A DNA stretch of 40,742 bases from UPXZ01 sp964568675 (lineage in GTDB: Bacteria > Bacteroidota > Bacteroidia > Bacteroidales > Paludibacteraceae), in contig CAZMQV010000025.1 in NCBI GenBank assembly GCA_964568675.1, positions 1 to 40,742 on the forward strand, given 5' to 3'. This document shows, piece after piece, positions 8,181 to 17,445 of the stretch (positions are counted from its first letter, which is position 1; every line of letters begins with the position of its first letter). The translations under genes and the position numbers were made by a program. Below the pieces are notes generated by a model. That model searched no databases and was not told the DNA's origin. It saw nothing but the letters and a program-made list of their open reading frames with translations.

Positions 8181-10496
8181 ATGGATTTTCTAAACGAACT
8201 CAATAAAAGTCAGTATGCTGCTGTAACCTACACCGATGGACCATCGCTGGTAATTGCCGGCGCCGGTTCCGGCAAAACACGTGTTCTCACCTACAAAATA
8301 GCTTATTTGCTGTCCAATGGCATTTCGCCCGCATCCATCTTGGCACTTACTTTCACCAACAAAGCCGCCCGCGAGATGCGCAAACGAATTGGCGAATTGG
8401 TAGGATTTAAGACTTCGCGTTATCTGATGATGGGCACGTTTCACTCCATTTTTTCACGTATCCTTCGAAATGAAGCGGAGTTGCTGGGATTTACTAAAGA
8501 CTTCACCATCTACGATTCGTCCGACAGCAAAAGCCTTATCAAGGATATTATTCGGGGAATGAAACTCGATGATAAGGTTTACAAACCGGGCAATGTGCAC
8601 GGACGAATATCCGGCGCAAAAAACAATCTTTTCACTGCCGAAGCTTATAAATCCAATTCGGATTTAATAAAATCAGACGAACAAGCCCGAATGCCCCGCA
8701 TCGCCGAGATTTATTCCGCTTATGCGTGGCGATGTAAGCAAGCCAACGCCATGGATTTTGACGACTTGCTACTATTGACGGCAATTCTTTTTCGGAATCA
8801 TCCCGAGGTGTTGCACAAGTATCAGAACATGTTTGGGTTTATTCTCGTTGACGAGTATCAAGATACCAATTTCGCACAATATCTTATCATTAAAAATCTG
8901 GCTGATAATCACCACCGTGTTTGTGTGGTAGGCGACGACGCGCAAAGCATCTACTCGTTTCGGGGTGCCAATATTGATAATATCCTCAAATTCCAACAAA
9001 CTTACCGCGAAGCCAGGATATTCAAATTAGAACAAAACTACCGTTCGACCAAAACCATCGTAAATGCAGCTAACAGCCTGATTGACAAAAACTCGGAACA
9101 GATTAAGAAAACTATCTTTTCAGAAAAAGAAGAAGGCGAATTGATAGAAATACGCTCGCTTCACACCGATATGGAAGAGGCACACAGCGTAGCGAAAAGC
9201 ATCGGCGCCGAATGTGTGAATGAGAAAATTAACTTCAATGACATAGCGGTGCTTTACCGAACCAACTCTCAGTCGCGTGTGATGGAAGAAGCACTTCGTA
9301 AACAAAACATACCGTATCGCATCTATGGTGGTCTCTCGTTTTATCAACGCAAGGAAATCAAGGACATAATTTCCTATTTTCGCCTTATCACCAACCACAA
9401 CGACGAAGAAGCGCTAAAACGCGTTATCAACTTTCCGGCTCGTGGCATCGGCAATGTTACGATAGACAAACTCTCCGAAACAGCTCACCAGCATGGTGTA
9501 AGTATGTGGACTGTACTCGAAGACATGCTTAAATACAAACTAAACGTCAATGCCGGAACTTCGACTAAACTATCTCAATTTCGGAATTTAATAGTCAATT
9601 TATCCAATCAGCTTTTCGTCCTCGACGCTTACGAACTGGCAAACTTAATCGTAAAATCGACTGGCGTGATAGCCGACGCGATGCAAGATCGATCCGCCGA
9701 TAACCTGAGTCGCATTGACAATATGCAAGAGTTACTCAATGCCATTCACGAATTTTCTGACAACAAAAGAGCGGAAGGCGAAGAAATGGTTTATCTTCCC
9801 GATTTTCTTTCGGAGGTCTCGCTCCTTTCCGACCAAGACACGCAACAGAACGAATCTGAGGATGACAAAGTTACATTAATGACTATCCATGCCGCCAAAG
9901 GACTGGAATTTAACACGGTTTTTATCGTTGGTCTGGAAGAACAGCTTTTCCCTTCACCATACGCTTTGTCGCCACGCGAAATGGAAGAAGAACGACGGCT
10001 ATTTTATGTAGCAATAACAAGAGCTGAAAAAAAATGTTTTATAAGTTATTCAAAATCCCGGTTTCGCAATGGCACAACTAACTTTGCCAATCCAAGCCGA
10101 TTCCTTCGCGACATCGACGAAGCTTACGTAAGCCACAACGAAACTGCCATTCCAAGACAGAGTTCATTATTTGGTAGCGACTACTACGATGAAATCAATA
10201 TCGAACGCAACCGATTCAGACAAACTCCGTTCCAATCGAAAGCTACGCAAGCCTACACGCCTGAGCCTGCAAAACCTAAAAATCTAAAGCGCATCGGGAA
10301 AGAAACGCCGAATGAAATGCTAACAGAAAACGCCACATACCCGGCTGGAACTTTCGTAAAGCACAGCACATTTGGCCTCGGAAAAATTATTGAAACCAGC
10401 ATTGCTGATGGAAATGAAAAAGCTAAAATTGATTTTGGAGAAAATGGCGTTAAAACGCTGCTGCTAAAATTCGCAAAATTGGAGGTATTGCAATAA
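8181..10496 (+). CDS. ATP-dependent 3'-5' DNA helicase, PcrA/UvrD type
   Basis: A superfamily 1A helicase of 771 residues, acting in nucleotide excision repair, mismatch repair or clearing replication blocks. All signature motifs are visible in order: Q-motif LNKSQYAAV, Walker A GAGSGKT (27-33), TFTNKAAREM, GTFHSIFSRIL, Walker B LVDEYQDTN (about 222-230), GDDAQSIYSFRGA, NYRST, the LMTIHAAKGLEF block and FYVAITRA. A C-terminal PcrA-like tail ends with a tudor-like segment (GTFVKHSTFGLGKIIE...) known from PcrA/UvrD for RNA polymerase contact. I leave the symbol empty because pcrA and uvrD names are used interchangeably here. recA follows 179 bases later on the same strand. Confidence 0.95.
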   Translation: MDFLNELNKSQYAAVTYTDGPSLVIAGAGSGKTRVLTYKIAYLLSNGISPASILALTFTNKAAREMRKRIGELVGFKTSRYLMMGTFHSIFSRILRNEAELLGFTKDFTIYDSSDSKSLIKDIIRGMKLDDKVYKPGNVHGRISGAKNNLFTAEAYKSNSDLIKSDEQARMPRIAEIYSAYAWRCKQANAMDFDDLLLLTAILFRNHPEVLHKYQNMFGFILVDEYQDTNFAQYLIIKNLADNHHRVCVVGDDAQSIYSFRGANIDNILKFQQTYREARIFKLEQNYRSTKTIVNAANSLIDKNSEQIKKTIFSEKEEGELIEIRSLHTDMEEAHSVAKSIGAECVNEKINFNDIAVLYRTNSQSRVMEEALRKQNIPYRIYGGLSFYQRKEIKDIISYFRLITNHNDEEALKRVINFPARGIGNVTIDKLSETAHQHGVSMWTVLEDMLKYKLNVNAGTSTKLSQFRNLIVNLSNQLFVLDAYELANLIVKSTGVIADAMQDRSADNLSRIDNMQELLNAIHEFSDNKRAEGEEMVYLPDFLSEVSLLSDQDTQQNESEDDKVTLMTIHAAKGLEFNTVFIVGLEEQLFPSPYALSPREMEEERRLFYVAITRAEKKCFISYSKSRFRNGTTNFANPSRFLRDIDEAYVSHNETAIPRQSSLFGSDYYDEINIERNRFRQTPFQSKATQAYTPEPAKPKNLKRIGKETPNEMLTENATYPAGTFVKHSTFGLGKIIETSIADGNEKAKIDFGENGVKTLLLKFAKLEVLQ

Positions 10497-10610
10497 ATCT
10501 TTTTTTCTTGATATTTCAGAATAAAACGATCATATCAAAGATGCGACACACTGACATTTACACGTTTTATCTGATTTGAAAATAAATGATTTATCAAGCA
10601 TACTCACCGC

Positions 10611-10641
10611 TTTAAATTTTGAAAAAAAACAAGTATCTTTG
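10611..10641 (+). promoter_or_regulatory. Promoter for recA
   Basis: -7 box TATCTTTG (10634-10641), an exact TAnnTTTG match, with TTTA (10611-10614) as -33 and a 19-base spacer. It lies 34 bases before the recA ATG. I see no clear palindromic SOS operator overlapping it. Confidence 0.65.
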
Positions 10642-10675
10642 TAAGAATGATTCATAAAAAACGAACAATAAGAAT

Positions 10676-11695
10676 ATGGCAAAAACAACTGAAGACACCA
10701 AGCAAGTATCTGAAAAACTGAGAGCATTGCAACTTGCAATGGAAAAAATAGAAAAAGACCATGGCAAAGGTACTATCATGCGCATGGGCGACAGCAAAGT
10801 GGAAGAGATAGAAGTAATCCCATCCGGCTCTATCGGGCTTAATATCGCGCTCGGCGTAAATGGTTATCCACGCGGACGTGTAATCGAAATCTACGGACCG
10901 GAATCGTCAGGTAAAACCACACTGGCAATCCATGCTATCGCCGAAGCACAAAAAGCAGGTGGTATCGCGGCGTTTATCGACGCTGAACATGCTTTCGACC
11001 GCTTCTATGCCGAAAAACTGGGTGTAAACACCGACGAACTCCTAATCTCGCAGCCCGACAACGGCGAACAAGCACTCGAAATTGCCGATCAGCTTATTCG
11101 CTCGGCCGCGGTGGATATTATTGTAATTGACTCGGTAGCCGCGCTTACTCCGAAAAAAGAAATTGAAGGCGACATGGGCGATTCGAATGTTGGAGTGCAG
11201 GCAAGACTTATGTCGCAAGCGCTTCGGAAACTCACGTCGAACATCAGCAAAACGAATACAACCTGCATTTTCATCAACCAGCTTCGCGAAAAGATAGGCG
11301 TTATGTTTGGCAATCCCGAAACTACAACCGGTGGCAACGCATTGAAGTTCTACGCTTCGGTAAGACTCGACATCCGTCGTATCAGCCAAATCAAGGATGG
11401 CGAAGACATAATAGGCAACCAAACCCGTGTGAAAGTGGTGAAAAATAAAGTGGCGCCTCCATTCCGTAAAGCTGAATTTGACATCATGTTTGGCGAAGGC
11501 ATTTCTAAAGTAGGAGAAATAGTGGACCTCGGCGTGGAATTTGGTATTGTAAAGAAAAGTGGCTCGTGGTATAGCTACGGCGACAGCAAGCTGGCACAAG
11601 GACGCGACGCGGTGAAAAACCTGCTAAAAGAGAATCCCGATTTGGCAGCGGAACTGGAAGAAAAAATAATGACTGCGATGAAAGAAAAAAAATAA
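10676..11695 (+). CDS. recA: RecA recombinase
   Basis: Strand-exchange protein for homologous recombination and DNA repair, 339 residues. Walker A is GPESSGKTT (74-82); the core has AAFIDAEHAFD, Walker B IIVIDSVAAL, the NQLREKIGVMFGNPETTTGG segment covering loop 2, and a short acidic and lysine-ending C-terminus (ELEEKIMTAMKEKK). It has a good promoter 34 bases upstream and a strong terminator 29 bases downstream, so it is probably a single-gene unit. Confidence 0.98.
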   Translation: MAKTTEDTKQVSEKLRALQLAMEKIEKDHGKGTIMRMGDSKVEEIEVIPSGSIGLNIALGVNGYPRGRVIEIYGPESSGKTTLAIHAIAEAQKAGGIAAFIDAEHAFDRFYAEKLGVNTDELLISQPDNGEQALEIADQLIRSAAVDIIVIDSVAALTPKKEIEGDMGDSNVGVQARLMSQALRKLTSNISKTNTTCIFINQLREKIGVMFGNPETTTGGNALKFYASVRLDIRRISQIKDGEDIIGNQTRVKVVKNKVAPPFRKAEFDIMFGEGISKVGEIVDLGVEFGIVKKSGSWYSYGDSKLAQGRDAVKNLLKENPDLAAELEEKIMTAMKEKK

Positions 11696-11724
11696 GCTTC
11701 ATCAAAGCATTTTCAATTATTTAT

Positions 11725-11760
11725 CCCTCAATGCTGCGAGCGCAACATTGAGGGATTTTT
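11725..11760 (+). terminator. Rho-independent terminator of recA
   Basis: The arms CCCTCAATG (11725-11733) and CATTGAGGG (11746-11754) are exact complements. The loop holds a further TGCG/CGCA mini-stem, and the hairpin is followed by ATTTTT. It is 29 bases after the recA stop. Confidence 0.9.
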
Positions 11761-12230
11761 GCATTTCGGCGGGGGGGGAAGTAATTTCCGAAAACATATA
11801 AGAACATATTACTGTCCGATAAAACTGAACTTATTCGGCAGATTTAACAATCATTCAACATTAGCAGTCATTATCCTCGAGTATAGACATGACAGCTAAT
11901 TTGGGAAACATACAAATATATTGACCCCTAAATGAGAAAAGCAATTAAAAAGCTCACTTTTTAAAACTGGTGATTATCAATTGCGAAAAATTGGTGGTTT
12001 TTTATTTGCGAGTTACAAAAGGAAAATAGTCTAAACATTTATCAAAGAAATCAGCTGCGGATTGCATCCGAAATGTGCGGCAATACTGATTATACTCGCT
12101 ATCCGGCTTACGAGAAGAGAACAGTTTTTCATCGATGTCGCTTTATGCTACATTTATGATTAAGGTTTTTTTATAAAGAAAACACTTGAATTATTCCAAA
12201 AGAAATAACAAGTAATTTTTTGAATAAACA
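11761..12230. other. Gene-poor intergenic stretch between recA and the SPFH gene
   Basis: About 470 bases with no convincing intact gene. It starts with an eight-base G run (11771-11778), and 12002-12142 contains a coding-like remnant on the minus strand (listed separately). The remainder is AT-rich; I see no tRNA, long inverted repeat or complete insertion sequence. The mixture fits a place where a gene or mobile element has decayed, but no terminal repeats or target duplications are evident. Confidence 0.5.
12002..12142 (-). pseudogene. Possible 46-codon coding remnant without a start
   Basis: On the minus strand a frame opens after a TAA and runs 46 sense codons to a stop. It reads like a protein tail (for example FRMQSAADFFDKCLDYFPF) with an Asp/Glu/Lys-rich, well-balanced composition, unlike the Leu/Ser/Ile-rich shadows elsewhere. 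There is no ATG before the middle of the segment, no ribosome site and no matching N-terminal part nearby. I do not recognise the family. It could be the C-terminal scrap of a lost gene or a chance open frame. Confidence 0.3.
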
Positions 12231-12262
12231 TTTGTATTTCAATAAATATGATTGTATATTTG
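12231..12262 (+). promoter_or_regulatory. Promoter for the SPFH gene
   Basis: -33 TTTG (12231-12234), a 20-base spacer and -7 TATATTTG (12255-12262) are a textbook Bacteroidota promoter. Because the -7 box lies downstream of the ATG at 12248, that ATG cannot be on the transcript. This fixes the true start at 12296. Confidence 0.8.
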
Positions 12263-12295
12263 CAATATCATTTTAATATCAAAAATACATACAAA

Positions 12296-13252
12296 ATGGA
12301 AACACAAGAAAGCAAATTTTCAGGATTAAAATTACCGGGGATTCTTACGCTTTGTCTGAATATCCTCTTACTTTTCGGCATCGTTTACCTTTTCGTCATA
12401 CAAGTGAACGGCGACGCGCCTAACGCATGGTTGATAATCTTGTACATCAGTTTATTCATCTTAAATCTCATCGCATGGGGAGGGTTTATGCAAATAGAGC
12501 CAAACGAAGCACGCGTAATGGTTTTTTTCGGTAAATACAGAGGTACGGTCAAAGAAAACGGATTTTTCTGGGTAAACCCATTCTACACCAAGAAGAAACT
12601 GACACTCCGGGCGCGCAACTTAGACGCGGAACCAATCAAAGTGAATGATAAAACAGGAAATCCAATCATGATTGGCATGGTGGTAGTGTGGAAAGTGGTG
12701 GACACCTACAAATCTTCATTCGAAGTTGACAACGCGTCCATGCTTAGCGCGGCTACCGCATCGACACAAGACAATGTGAACGCAAAGATGAAAGCGTATG
12801 AAAATTTCGTAAAAATACAAAGCGACGCCGCTTTGAGAAATGTTGCCGGAATGTATGCGTATGACCACATTGACTCGCACGACACCACATCAATGACACT
12901 TCGCTCCGGTGGCGAAGAGATTAACGAACTTTTGGAAAGACAAATAAACGAACGTCTGAGCATCGCCGGCATTGAAGTGGTAGAAGCGCGTATCAACTAT
13001 TTGGCTTACGCGCCCGAAATAGCCGCTGTGATGTTGCGACGTCAGCAAGCCGACGCAATCATCGCCGCTCGCGAGAAAATAGTAGAAGGCGCCGTAGGGA
13101 TGGTAAAAATGGCATTAATAAAACTATCGGACGAAGAAATTATCGAATTGGACGATGACAAGAAAGCAGCCATGGTAAGCAATTTGATGGTAGTGCTTTG
13201 TGGCGAATCGGGGACACAACCGGTTATCAACACCGGAACAATACATCAATAG
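12296..13252 (+). CDS. SPFH/band-7 domain membrane protein
   Basis: A prohibitin/stomatin/flotillin-like protein of 318 residues. Two N-terminal transmembrane helices (about 14-36 and 43-65) lead into an SPFH domain starting at MQIEPNEARVMVFFGKYRG. The central block, VKVNDKTGNPIMIGMVVVWKV in style, and the coiled-coil-like helix with RRQQADAIIAAREKIVEGAV are typical of the family. These proteins form membrane-bound oligomeric scaffolds, but the client is unknown here. The frame extends back to ATG 12248; ATG 12296 is chosen because the promoter -7 box lies at 12255-12262. A tiny DNA-binding-like gene follows with only 2 bases between, which suggests coupling. Confidence 0.85.
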   Translation: METQESKFSGLKLPGILTLCLNILLLFGIVYLFVIQVNGDAPNAWLIILYISLFILNLIAWGGFMQIEPNEARVMVFFGKYRGTVKENGFFWVNPFYTKKKLTLRARNLDAEPIKVNDKTGNPIMIGMVVVWKVVDTYKSSFEVDNASMLSAATASTQDNVNAKMKAYENFVKIQSDAALRNVAGMYAYDHIDSHDTTSMTLRSGGEEINELLERQINERLSIAGIEVVEARINYLAYAPEIAAVMLRRQQADAIIAAREKIVEGAVGMVKMALIKLSDEEIIELDDDKKAAMVSNLMVVLCGESGTQPVINTGTIHQ

Positions 13253-13254
13253 TT

Positions 13255-13431
13255 TTGGCAAAAGAGATTAAAAATAAGACATTCGTACTTCGAGTAGAAC
13301 CGGAACAGATGGAAGCGCTCGAAAAATGGGCGGCGGATGAATTTCGCAGCATCAATGGGCAGATATTGTACATTCTCGACCAAGCTTTGATTAAAAGCGG
13401 CCGAAAACCCAAAAAGAAAAAAAGCGAATAA
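13255..13431 (+). CDS. Small ribbon-helix-helix (Arc/MetJ-like) protein
   Basis: A 58-residue basic protein. The segment KTFVLRVEPEQMEALEKWAADEFRSINGQILYILDQAL matches the ribbon-helix-helix pattern: a short N-terminal strand (FVLRV), a first helix, an SINGQ turn and a second helix, then a Lys-rich tail. Such proteins usually bind DNA as dimers. The start is uncertain: TTG 13255, two bases after the SPFH stop, gives the compact domain, while ATG 13198 would add 19 residues that overlap the SPFH frame. The tight spacing implies co-expression with the SPFH protein. A DNA target and a toxin partner are not visible, so it is not shown to be an antitoxin. Confidence 0.65.
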   Translation: MAKEIKNKTFVLRVEPEQMEALEKWAADEFRSINGQILYILDQALIKSGRKPKKKKSE

Positions 13432-13439
13432 CCAGAGGA

Positions 13440-13476
13440 AAACTCCACTTATCCATAAATCGGATTTGTGGAGTTT
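13440..13476. terminator. Hairpin between converging genes, probably bidirectional
   Basis: AAACTCCAC (13440-13448) and GTGGAGTTT (13468-13476) are exact complements with a 19-base loop. It lies between the rightward RHH gene (ends 13431) and the leftward U32 gene (ends 13487). The T-rich bases after it are TTTCTTC on the plus strand and TTTTCC on the minus strand. Confidence 0.7.
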
Positions 13477-13486
13477 CTTCATTATA

Positions 13487-15355
13487 TCATGCTTTCAGCA
13501 CTAACATTTCGCACTTTTTGCAATCAAACTCCAGTCGGAATTTTTCATTTCGATGCTGAATAAACAGTGGTTCTTTGAAGTCGGCAACATAGCCTTCGCG
13601 CGGACACCATCCCATCGCGTGCTTGATGCAATACTTGCAATACATCAGTGGCACATCAGGCGTAGCTTTCGCCTCGAATCCAGGCATAATCTCCTCAACT
13701 CCAAATTGACGATAAAACTCATCCGCTTTCGCGTTCACCACATTTCCCAGATAGCTCAATTTGGTTAGTGGGAATCGCGCGTCGTTTGCCATCGCTTTTC
13801 GCTTCGGGCGCACGTAACGCCTTTCACGCTCTTCATCAAGCAAATCGACACATTGTCTTCGCCATTCATTCAGCTTCGACGCCGGTATAAACCAATCCGC
13901 CTCAAGCTTCAACTCCACCGAGTCAGACTCATATATCGTATTCCCCAACTTAGTGAGTTGATTCATAATATTTTGACGTACATTCGTGCTATTTTTAGCT
14001 AATTGCTTTTCTGTGGGGAAATCTTGTTTCACAACGATGCCCGCTTCATCTTCCAATTCCAACGAAAATCCGGAAGGATTATCGGTGAAACGAATTGTAA
14101 GTGGAATTTTTCGTTCGGATGTTTTTCCATCCAATATTTTATCAAATTCGTGATCCAGATTTCGATACACAAGACTATTCTTGGGAATATCGGGCATCTC
14201 GTTCGGAAAGATTTTCACACTTCCGGTTGCCGGCTTTTCAGCGCGATTCACACGGAAACCGGATAAAACACCATCGTCATTCAAGAAACAAAGTCCGTCG
14301 CCATTGTTTACCGACAGCAAAGTATCTATTTCTACAAAGTTGACACCTTTTGCAGCTACTTTCCCTATAAACTCACCAAGTGATTTCGGGGTATCAAGTT
14401 GCGATAGCCGCTCACTTTCATTCCGCTCCTCGCCTTTCGTATGCCATTTTCGCCCGGAAATGAAGTAATCGGTCGCATTTCGTCGAAATGATTTTTCGGG
14501 ATTAGGACTAAAGAAGAATCGAGTGTTGCCGGCCGAAGCACGACAAATATTGCTACGACTTTCCATTAAGTCATCCAACTTTCTCCGATAATATGCGGTA
14601 ATATTTTTCACATAGTCCACATCCTTCAATCGTCCCTCTATTTTAAGAGTAGAAACTCCGGCATCAATCAACTCTTCCAGATGCTCCGACATATCCAGAT
14701 CTTTCAGCGAAAGTAAGTGTTTGTTTTTCTCCAATACCCTACCCGTGTCGTCGGTCAATGTGTAAGGCAAGCGACAATACTGCGCACATTCGCCACGATT
14801 GGCGCTTCGCCCGGTCATTGCCTGACTAATATAACACTGTCCGCTATAACTCACACACAAAGCCCCATGTACGAAACATTCCAGTTCTACATCGGTTTTG
14901 GCACGGATTTGCTTTATTTGATTCAGCGTAAGCTCACGCGCGAGAACGACACGCGAGAATCCGACATCCTGCAAAAACTTCACTTTTTCAACCGTTCGGT
15001 TGTCGGCTTGCGTGCTCGCATGAAGCGCGATGGGCGGAATATCCAACTGCAACACACCCATATCCTGCACGATGAGCGCATCTGCTCCGGCTTCATAAAT
15101 TTGCTTTATTAGTTTTTCGGCGATTGGCAATTGAGCATCAGTAAGTATGGTATTGAGCGCCACCAGCACTTTGCTTCGGTAGCGATGTGCATATTTCGCA
15201 AGCGCTTCAATATCCTGCAATGAATTGCCTGCAGCAGCCCGCGCGCTAAAAAGTGGCGCGCCAATATACACGGCATCCGCACCGTGATTTATTGCAGCCA
15301 CACCACAATCCAGGTTTTTTGCAGGCGACAAAAGTTCTATTTTTCGTTGATTCAT
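13487..15355 (-). CDS. U32 family protein (RlhA/YhbU-like RNA hydroxylase or peptidase)
   Basis: A 622-residue U32 protein. The signature ECFVHGALCVSYSGQCYIS spans about 159-177, followed by GECAQYCRLPY; Cys167, Cys174, Cys190 and Cys194 resemble the Fe-S ligand set described for U32 proteins that hydroxylate RNA or ubiquinone precursors. The N-terminal part is a TIM-barrel-like domain (IELLSPAKNLDCGVAAINHG). The long central/C-terminal extension and the terminal CKYC...CKKC pairs fit the longer RlhA-like group, not the short TrhP type. Older annotation calls these collagenases (PrtC), but proteolysis has weak support in this branch. It stands alone, facing the RHH gene. Confidence 0.8.
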   Translation of the reverse strand: MNQRKIELLSPAKNLDCGVAAINHGADAVYIGAPLFSARAAAGNSLQDIEALAKYAHRYRSKVLVALNTILTDAQLPIAEKLIKQIYEAGADALIVQDMGVLQLDIPPIALHASTQADNRTVEKVKFLQDVGFSRVVLARELTLNQIKQIRAKTDVELECFVHGALCVSYSGQCYISQAMTGRSANRGECAQYCRLPYTLTDDTGRVLEKNKHLLSLKDLDMSEHLEELIDAGVSTLKIEGRLKDVDYVKNITAYYRRKLDDLMESRSNICRASAGNTRFFFSPNPEKSFRRNATDYFISGRKWHTKGEERNESERLSQLDTPKSLGEFIGKVAAKGVNFVEIDTLLSVNNGDGLCFLNDDGVLSGFRVNRAEKPATGSVKIFPNEMPDIPKNSLVYRNLDHEFDKILDGKTSERKIPLTIRFTDNPSGFSLELEDEAGIVVKQDFPTEKQLAKNSTNVRQNIMNQLTKLGNTIYESDSVELKLEADWFIPASKLNEWRRQCVDLLDEERERRYVRPKRKAMANDARFPLTKLSYLGNVVNAKADEFYRQFGVEEIMPGFEAKATPDVPLMYCKYCIKHAMGWCPREGYVADFKEPLFIQHRNEKFRLEFDCKKCEMLVLKA

Positions 15356-15444
15356 TTTATATTTTTCTTCATCCGATACATTTTCTACAAATTATCGTAT
15401 GTACTATAGGTTTTGTAATAGGAAATATCCATTATTAGAAAGTG

Positions 15445-17385
15445 TTATTTCACGAATATCACTTGTCGGACAATGCGTTGCTCACCCAACACGCGAACGA
15501 TATAAGCGCCGGGCGCAAGTGTGAGCTGGTGAAGCTCCAACGTAAATGTGTCGGAATCTATTTTATCCTGAAATAATTTCACACCATTCAACGAATAAAT
15601 TTGAATATATGCTTCATTTGCCATATCCACATGAAGCGATTCATGAACCAGAGTTGGATAAATTTTCACACGTTCTTCAAATTCGAGCAAGTTGGAGTTT
15701 ACATTTTTTCCAAGGACAATGCCTACGATAATGGGGTCGTGGTCGGAACTTCGAAACATGTCGTTTGTGGCTTGTCCACCGGAATAGCCAAAAGAAGTGA
15801 GTTCATCGGCATTGATATGAAATGGAGTTACTCCGGTTATTTGTTTTGCCAGAGATTTGTTAGCCAACGCGTGATCGAGATAACCCGCCTCGGTCCGATA
15901 CACATAGCTGTATGCACTATCGGCATGAAATTCTTGAAGCAAATCGATGTATCCCGAAGTGATGAAAACCTGAATCGGGTCTTCCTTGGCATAGGCATTC
16001 AAATCGCCCATCACCAGCACATCGTCGTCGTCATAGTAGGAAGTAGCGGAATTAGCAGCCGCTACAACCGCCTTTGCTTCAGCTACCCGGGTGGCGTTGT
16101 AGCAACTCTGTCCATCGCCGGTATCCGCATTTTCGCCTATAGCGGACTGGCAACCACTTTTGGCTTTTAAATGATTGATGCTATATACAAAACGTTCGTT
16201 GTTGGATTTGAGTGTGAAAGCCTGCAATTTCTTTCGATTTGCGGGCGAAGGATTATTCACCTCTCTGAGCGCCTGATAGGGCGCAACTTTGTCCGAACGA
16301 TACAAAAAAGCAGCTTTGGTGTAGGTGCCATTGGCAGTTCCTCCATCATTGATAAAACTATAACGACGTCCGCCACCAGACTGATTGAGCGCGGCAACAA
16401 GTTTGGATAAAGCCTGCTGCCCCTGCTCCACTTCCACCAATCCATATACATCGGCATCAATAGCCAGCAAAGCGTCCAAAATTTTGGCATGTTGGCGATC
16501 CACCTCTTCCTGCGTTGAAGGTCCCATCGACGAAGAATTGGGCGAAGTCAGATAATACTCCAGATTGAAACCGCAAACTTTCAGATTGTATTCGCCAATG
16601 TCCCGGTGTGTTCTTTCGCGCGGATTGCCAAAAAACTTCACCTCTCCGACCGGATAAAGAAGGTATTTCGAATTGGAATAATCGACTACGGCGCAAAGCT
16701 TATCAACCAATTCACCCGTACGGCGCGCTCCATAGTGGTCGGCAAAAGCGATGGGTGATCTATAAGTTGAAGTGAATCCATCGTCGAGATAAATGGGAAG
16801 CAAAGCGCTTTCTGAAATCAAAGCGCTGTAGGCAGACGAACCCGGTAGCGCCACATTTGTAGGCGAAGGACGACGCTTCACACCAAGTTCCAATTCGCCG
16901 TATTTTTCCAAATAATAATTATTATTCACCCAAAGTGGGTGCTGAAACTCTACCAACATCCCCTCATATTGTTCCCAATTCCAGTTGCGCAAGTCATATA
17001 CAAGCTTCACCGGCGCTATCGTGTTGTTTTTGCTGAATACCGAAAGATTAGTTACATTCGAGAGTTGGGTTCGACTATCAAACTCCGATACTGCAGCAGT
17101 AAGCCGAATCTCATCGCCCGGCTGAATTGTGGAATTGACCGGCGAATAAACAAATATGCCATCGGAAGTGTTAGAATTGCCATCGCCGGTTTTGTCTTGC
17201 AAAAAGAAGCCATTAATACTTCCATTGCCAAAAAAACATGCGGTAACAATGCCAGAAGTAGTAATCGACTTGCCATTATACGGACTCAGGTTGTTATTTC
17301 CCTGAATCTGAGGAATAGTAACTACAGTTTGAGCCGGCAGATTAATAGCGAATAAAGAAAAAATAAGGAAGTAAATATCGCGCAT
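15445..17385 (-). CDS. Secreted endonuclease/exonuclease/phosphatase-family nuclease with T9SS sorting domain
   Basis: Extracellular nuclease of the ExeM/NucH style, 646 residues from ATG 17385. A signal peptide of about 19 residues (MRDIYFLIFSLFAINLPAQ) precedes an OB-fold-like domain (VVTIPQIQGNN...GKSITTSGIVTACFF...FFLQDKTGDG), then the EEP nuclease core with VYGLVEVEQG, VLVMGDLNAYAKEDPI and RSSDHDPIIVGI (the His/Asp catalytic ends). The last 70 residues (YPTLVHESLHVDM... to VRQVIFVK) are a type A C-terminal sorting domain for the type IX system. The open frame continues upstream to 17610, but the promoter at 17413-17442 sits inside that extension, so it is not translated. The role is probably use of extracellular DNA or nucleic acid scavenging. 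Confidence 0.88.
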   Translation of the reverse strand: MRDIYFLIFSLFAINLPAQTVVTIPQIQGNNNLSPYNGKSITTSGIVTACFFGNGSINGFFLQDKTGDGNSNTSDGIFVYSPVNSTIQPGDEIRLTAAVSEFDSRTQLSNVTNLSVFSKNNTIAPVKLVYDLRNWNWEQYEGMLVEFQHPLWVNNNYYLEKYGELELGVKRRPSPTNVALPGSSAYSALISESALLPIYLDDGFTSTYRSPIAFADHYGARRTGELVDKLCAVVDYSNSKYLLYPVGEVKFFGNPRERTHRDIGEYNLKVCGFNLEYYLTSPNSSSMGPSTQEEVDRQHAKILDALLAIDADVYGLVEVEQGQQALSKLVAALNQSGGGRRYSFINDGGTANGTYTKAAFLYRSDKVAPYQALREVNNPSPANRKKLQAFTLKSNNERFVYSINHLKAKSGCQSAIGENADTGDGQSCYNATRVAEAKAVVAAANSATSYYDDDDVLVMGDLNAYAKEDPIQVFITSGYIDLLQEFHADSAYSYVYRTEAGYLDHALANKSLAKQITGVTPFHINADELTSFGYSGGQATNDMFRSSDHDPIIVGIVLGKNVNSNLLEFEERVKIYPTLVHESLHVDMANEAYIQIYSLNGVKLFQDKIDSDTFTLELHQLTLAPGAYIVRVLGEQRIVRQVIFVK

Positions 17386-17412
17386 ATAAATAGGATAATC
17401 TTGTTGGACTTG

Positions 17413-17442
17413 CAAAGATAAATAAAAAGCACGGCAAACAAA
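17413..17442 (-). promoter_or_regulatory. Promoter for the T9SS nuclease
   Basis: On the minus strand: -33 TTTG (17439-17442), an 18-base spacer, and -7 TATCTTTG (17413-17420), matching the Bacteroidota consensus. It leaves a leader of about 20-25 bases to ATG 17385 and rules out the longer upstream start. It is back to back with the mtaB promoter. Confidence 0.7.
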
Positions 17443-17445
17443 CGT

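Noticed and set aside
10497..10610. Hairpin with TTGATAT/ATATCAA arms after the helicase gene as a terminator
   Set aside because: The stem is AT-only and the T-run precedes it, so it is not convincing.
11879..12001. Insertion sequence end
   Set aside because: No paired terminal inverted repeats, no target duplication and no transposase motif were visible.
12248..12295. 16-codon N-terminal extension of the SPFH protein
   Set aside because: The -7 box of its own promoter is inside this extension.
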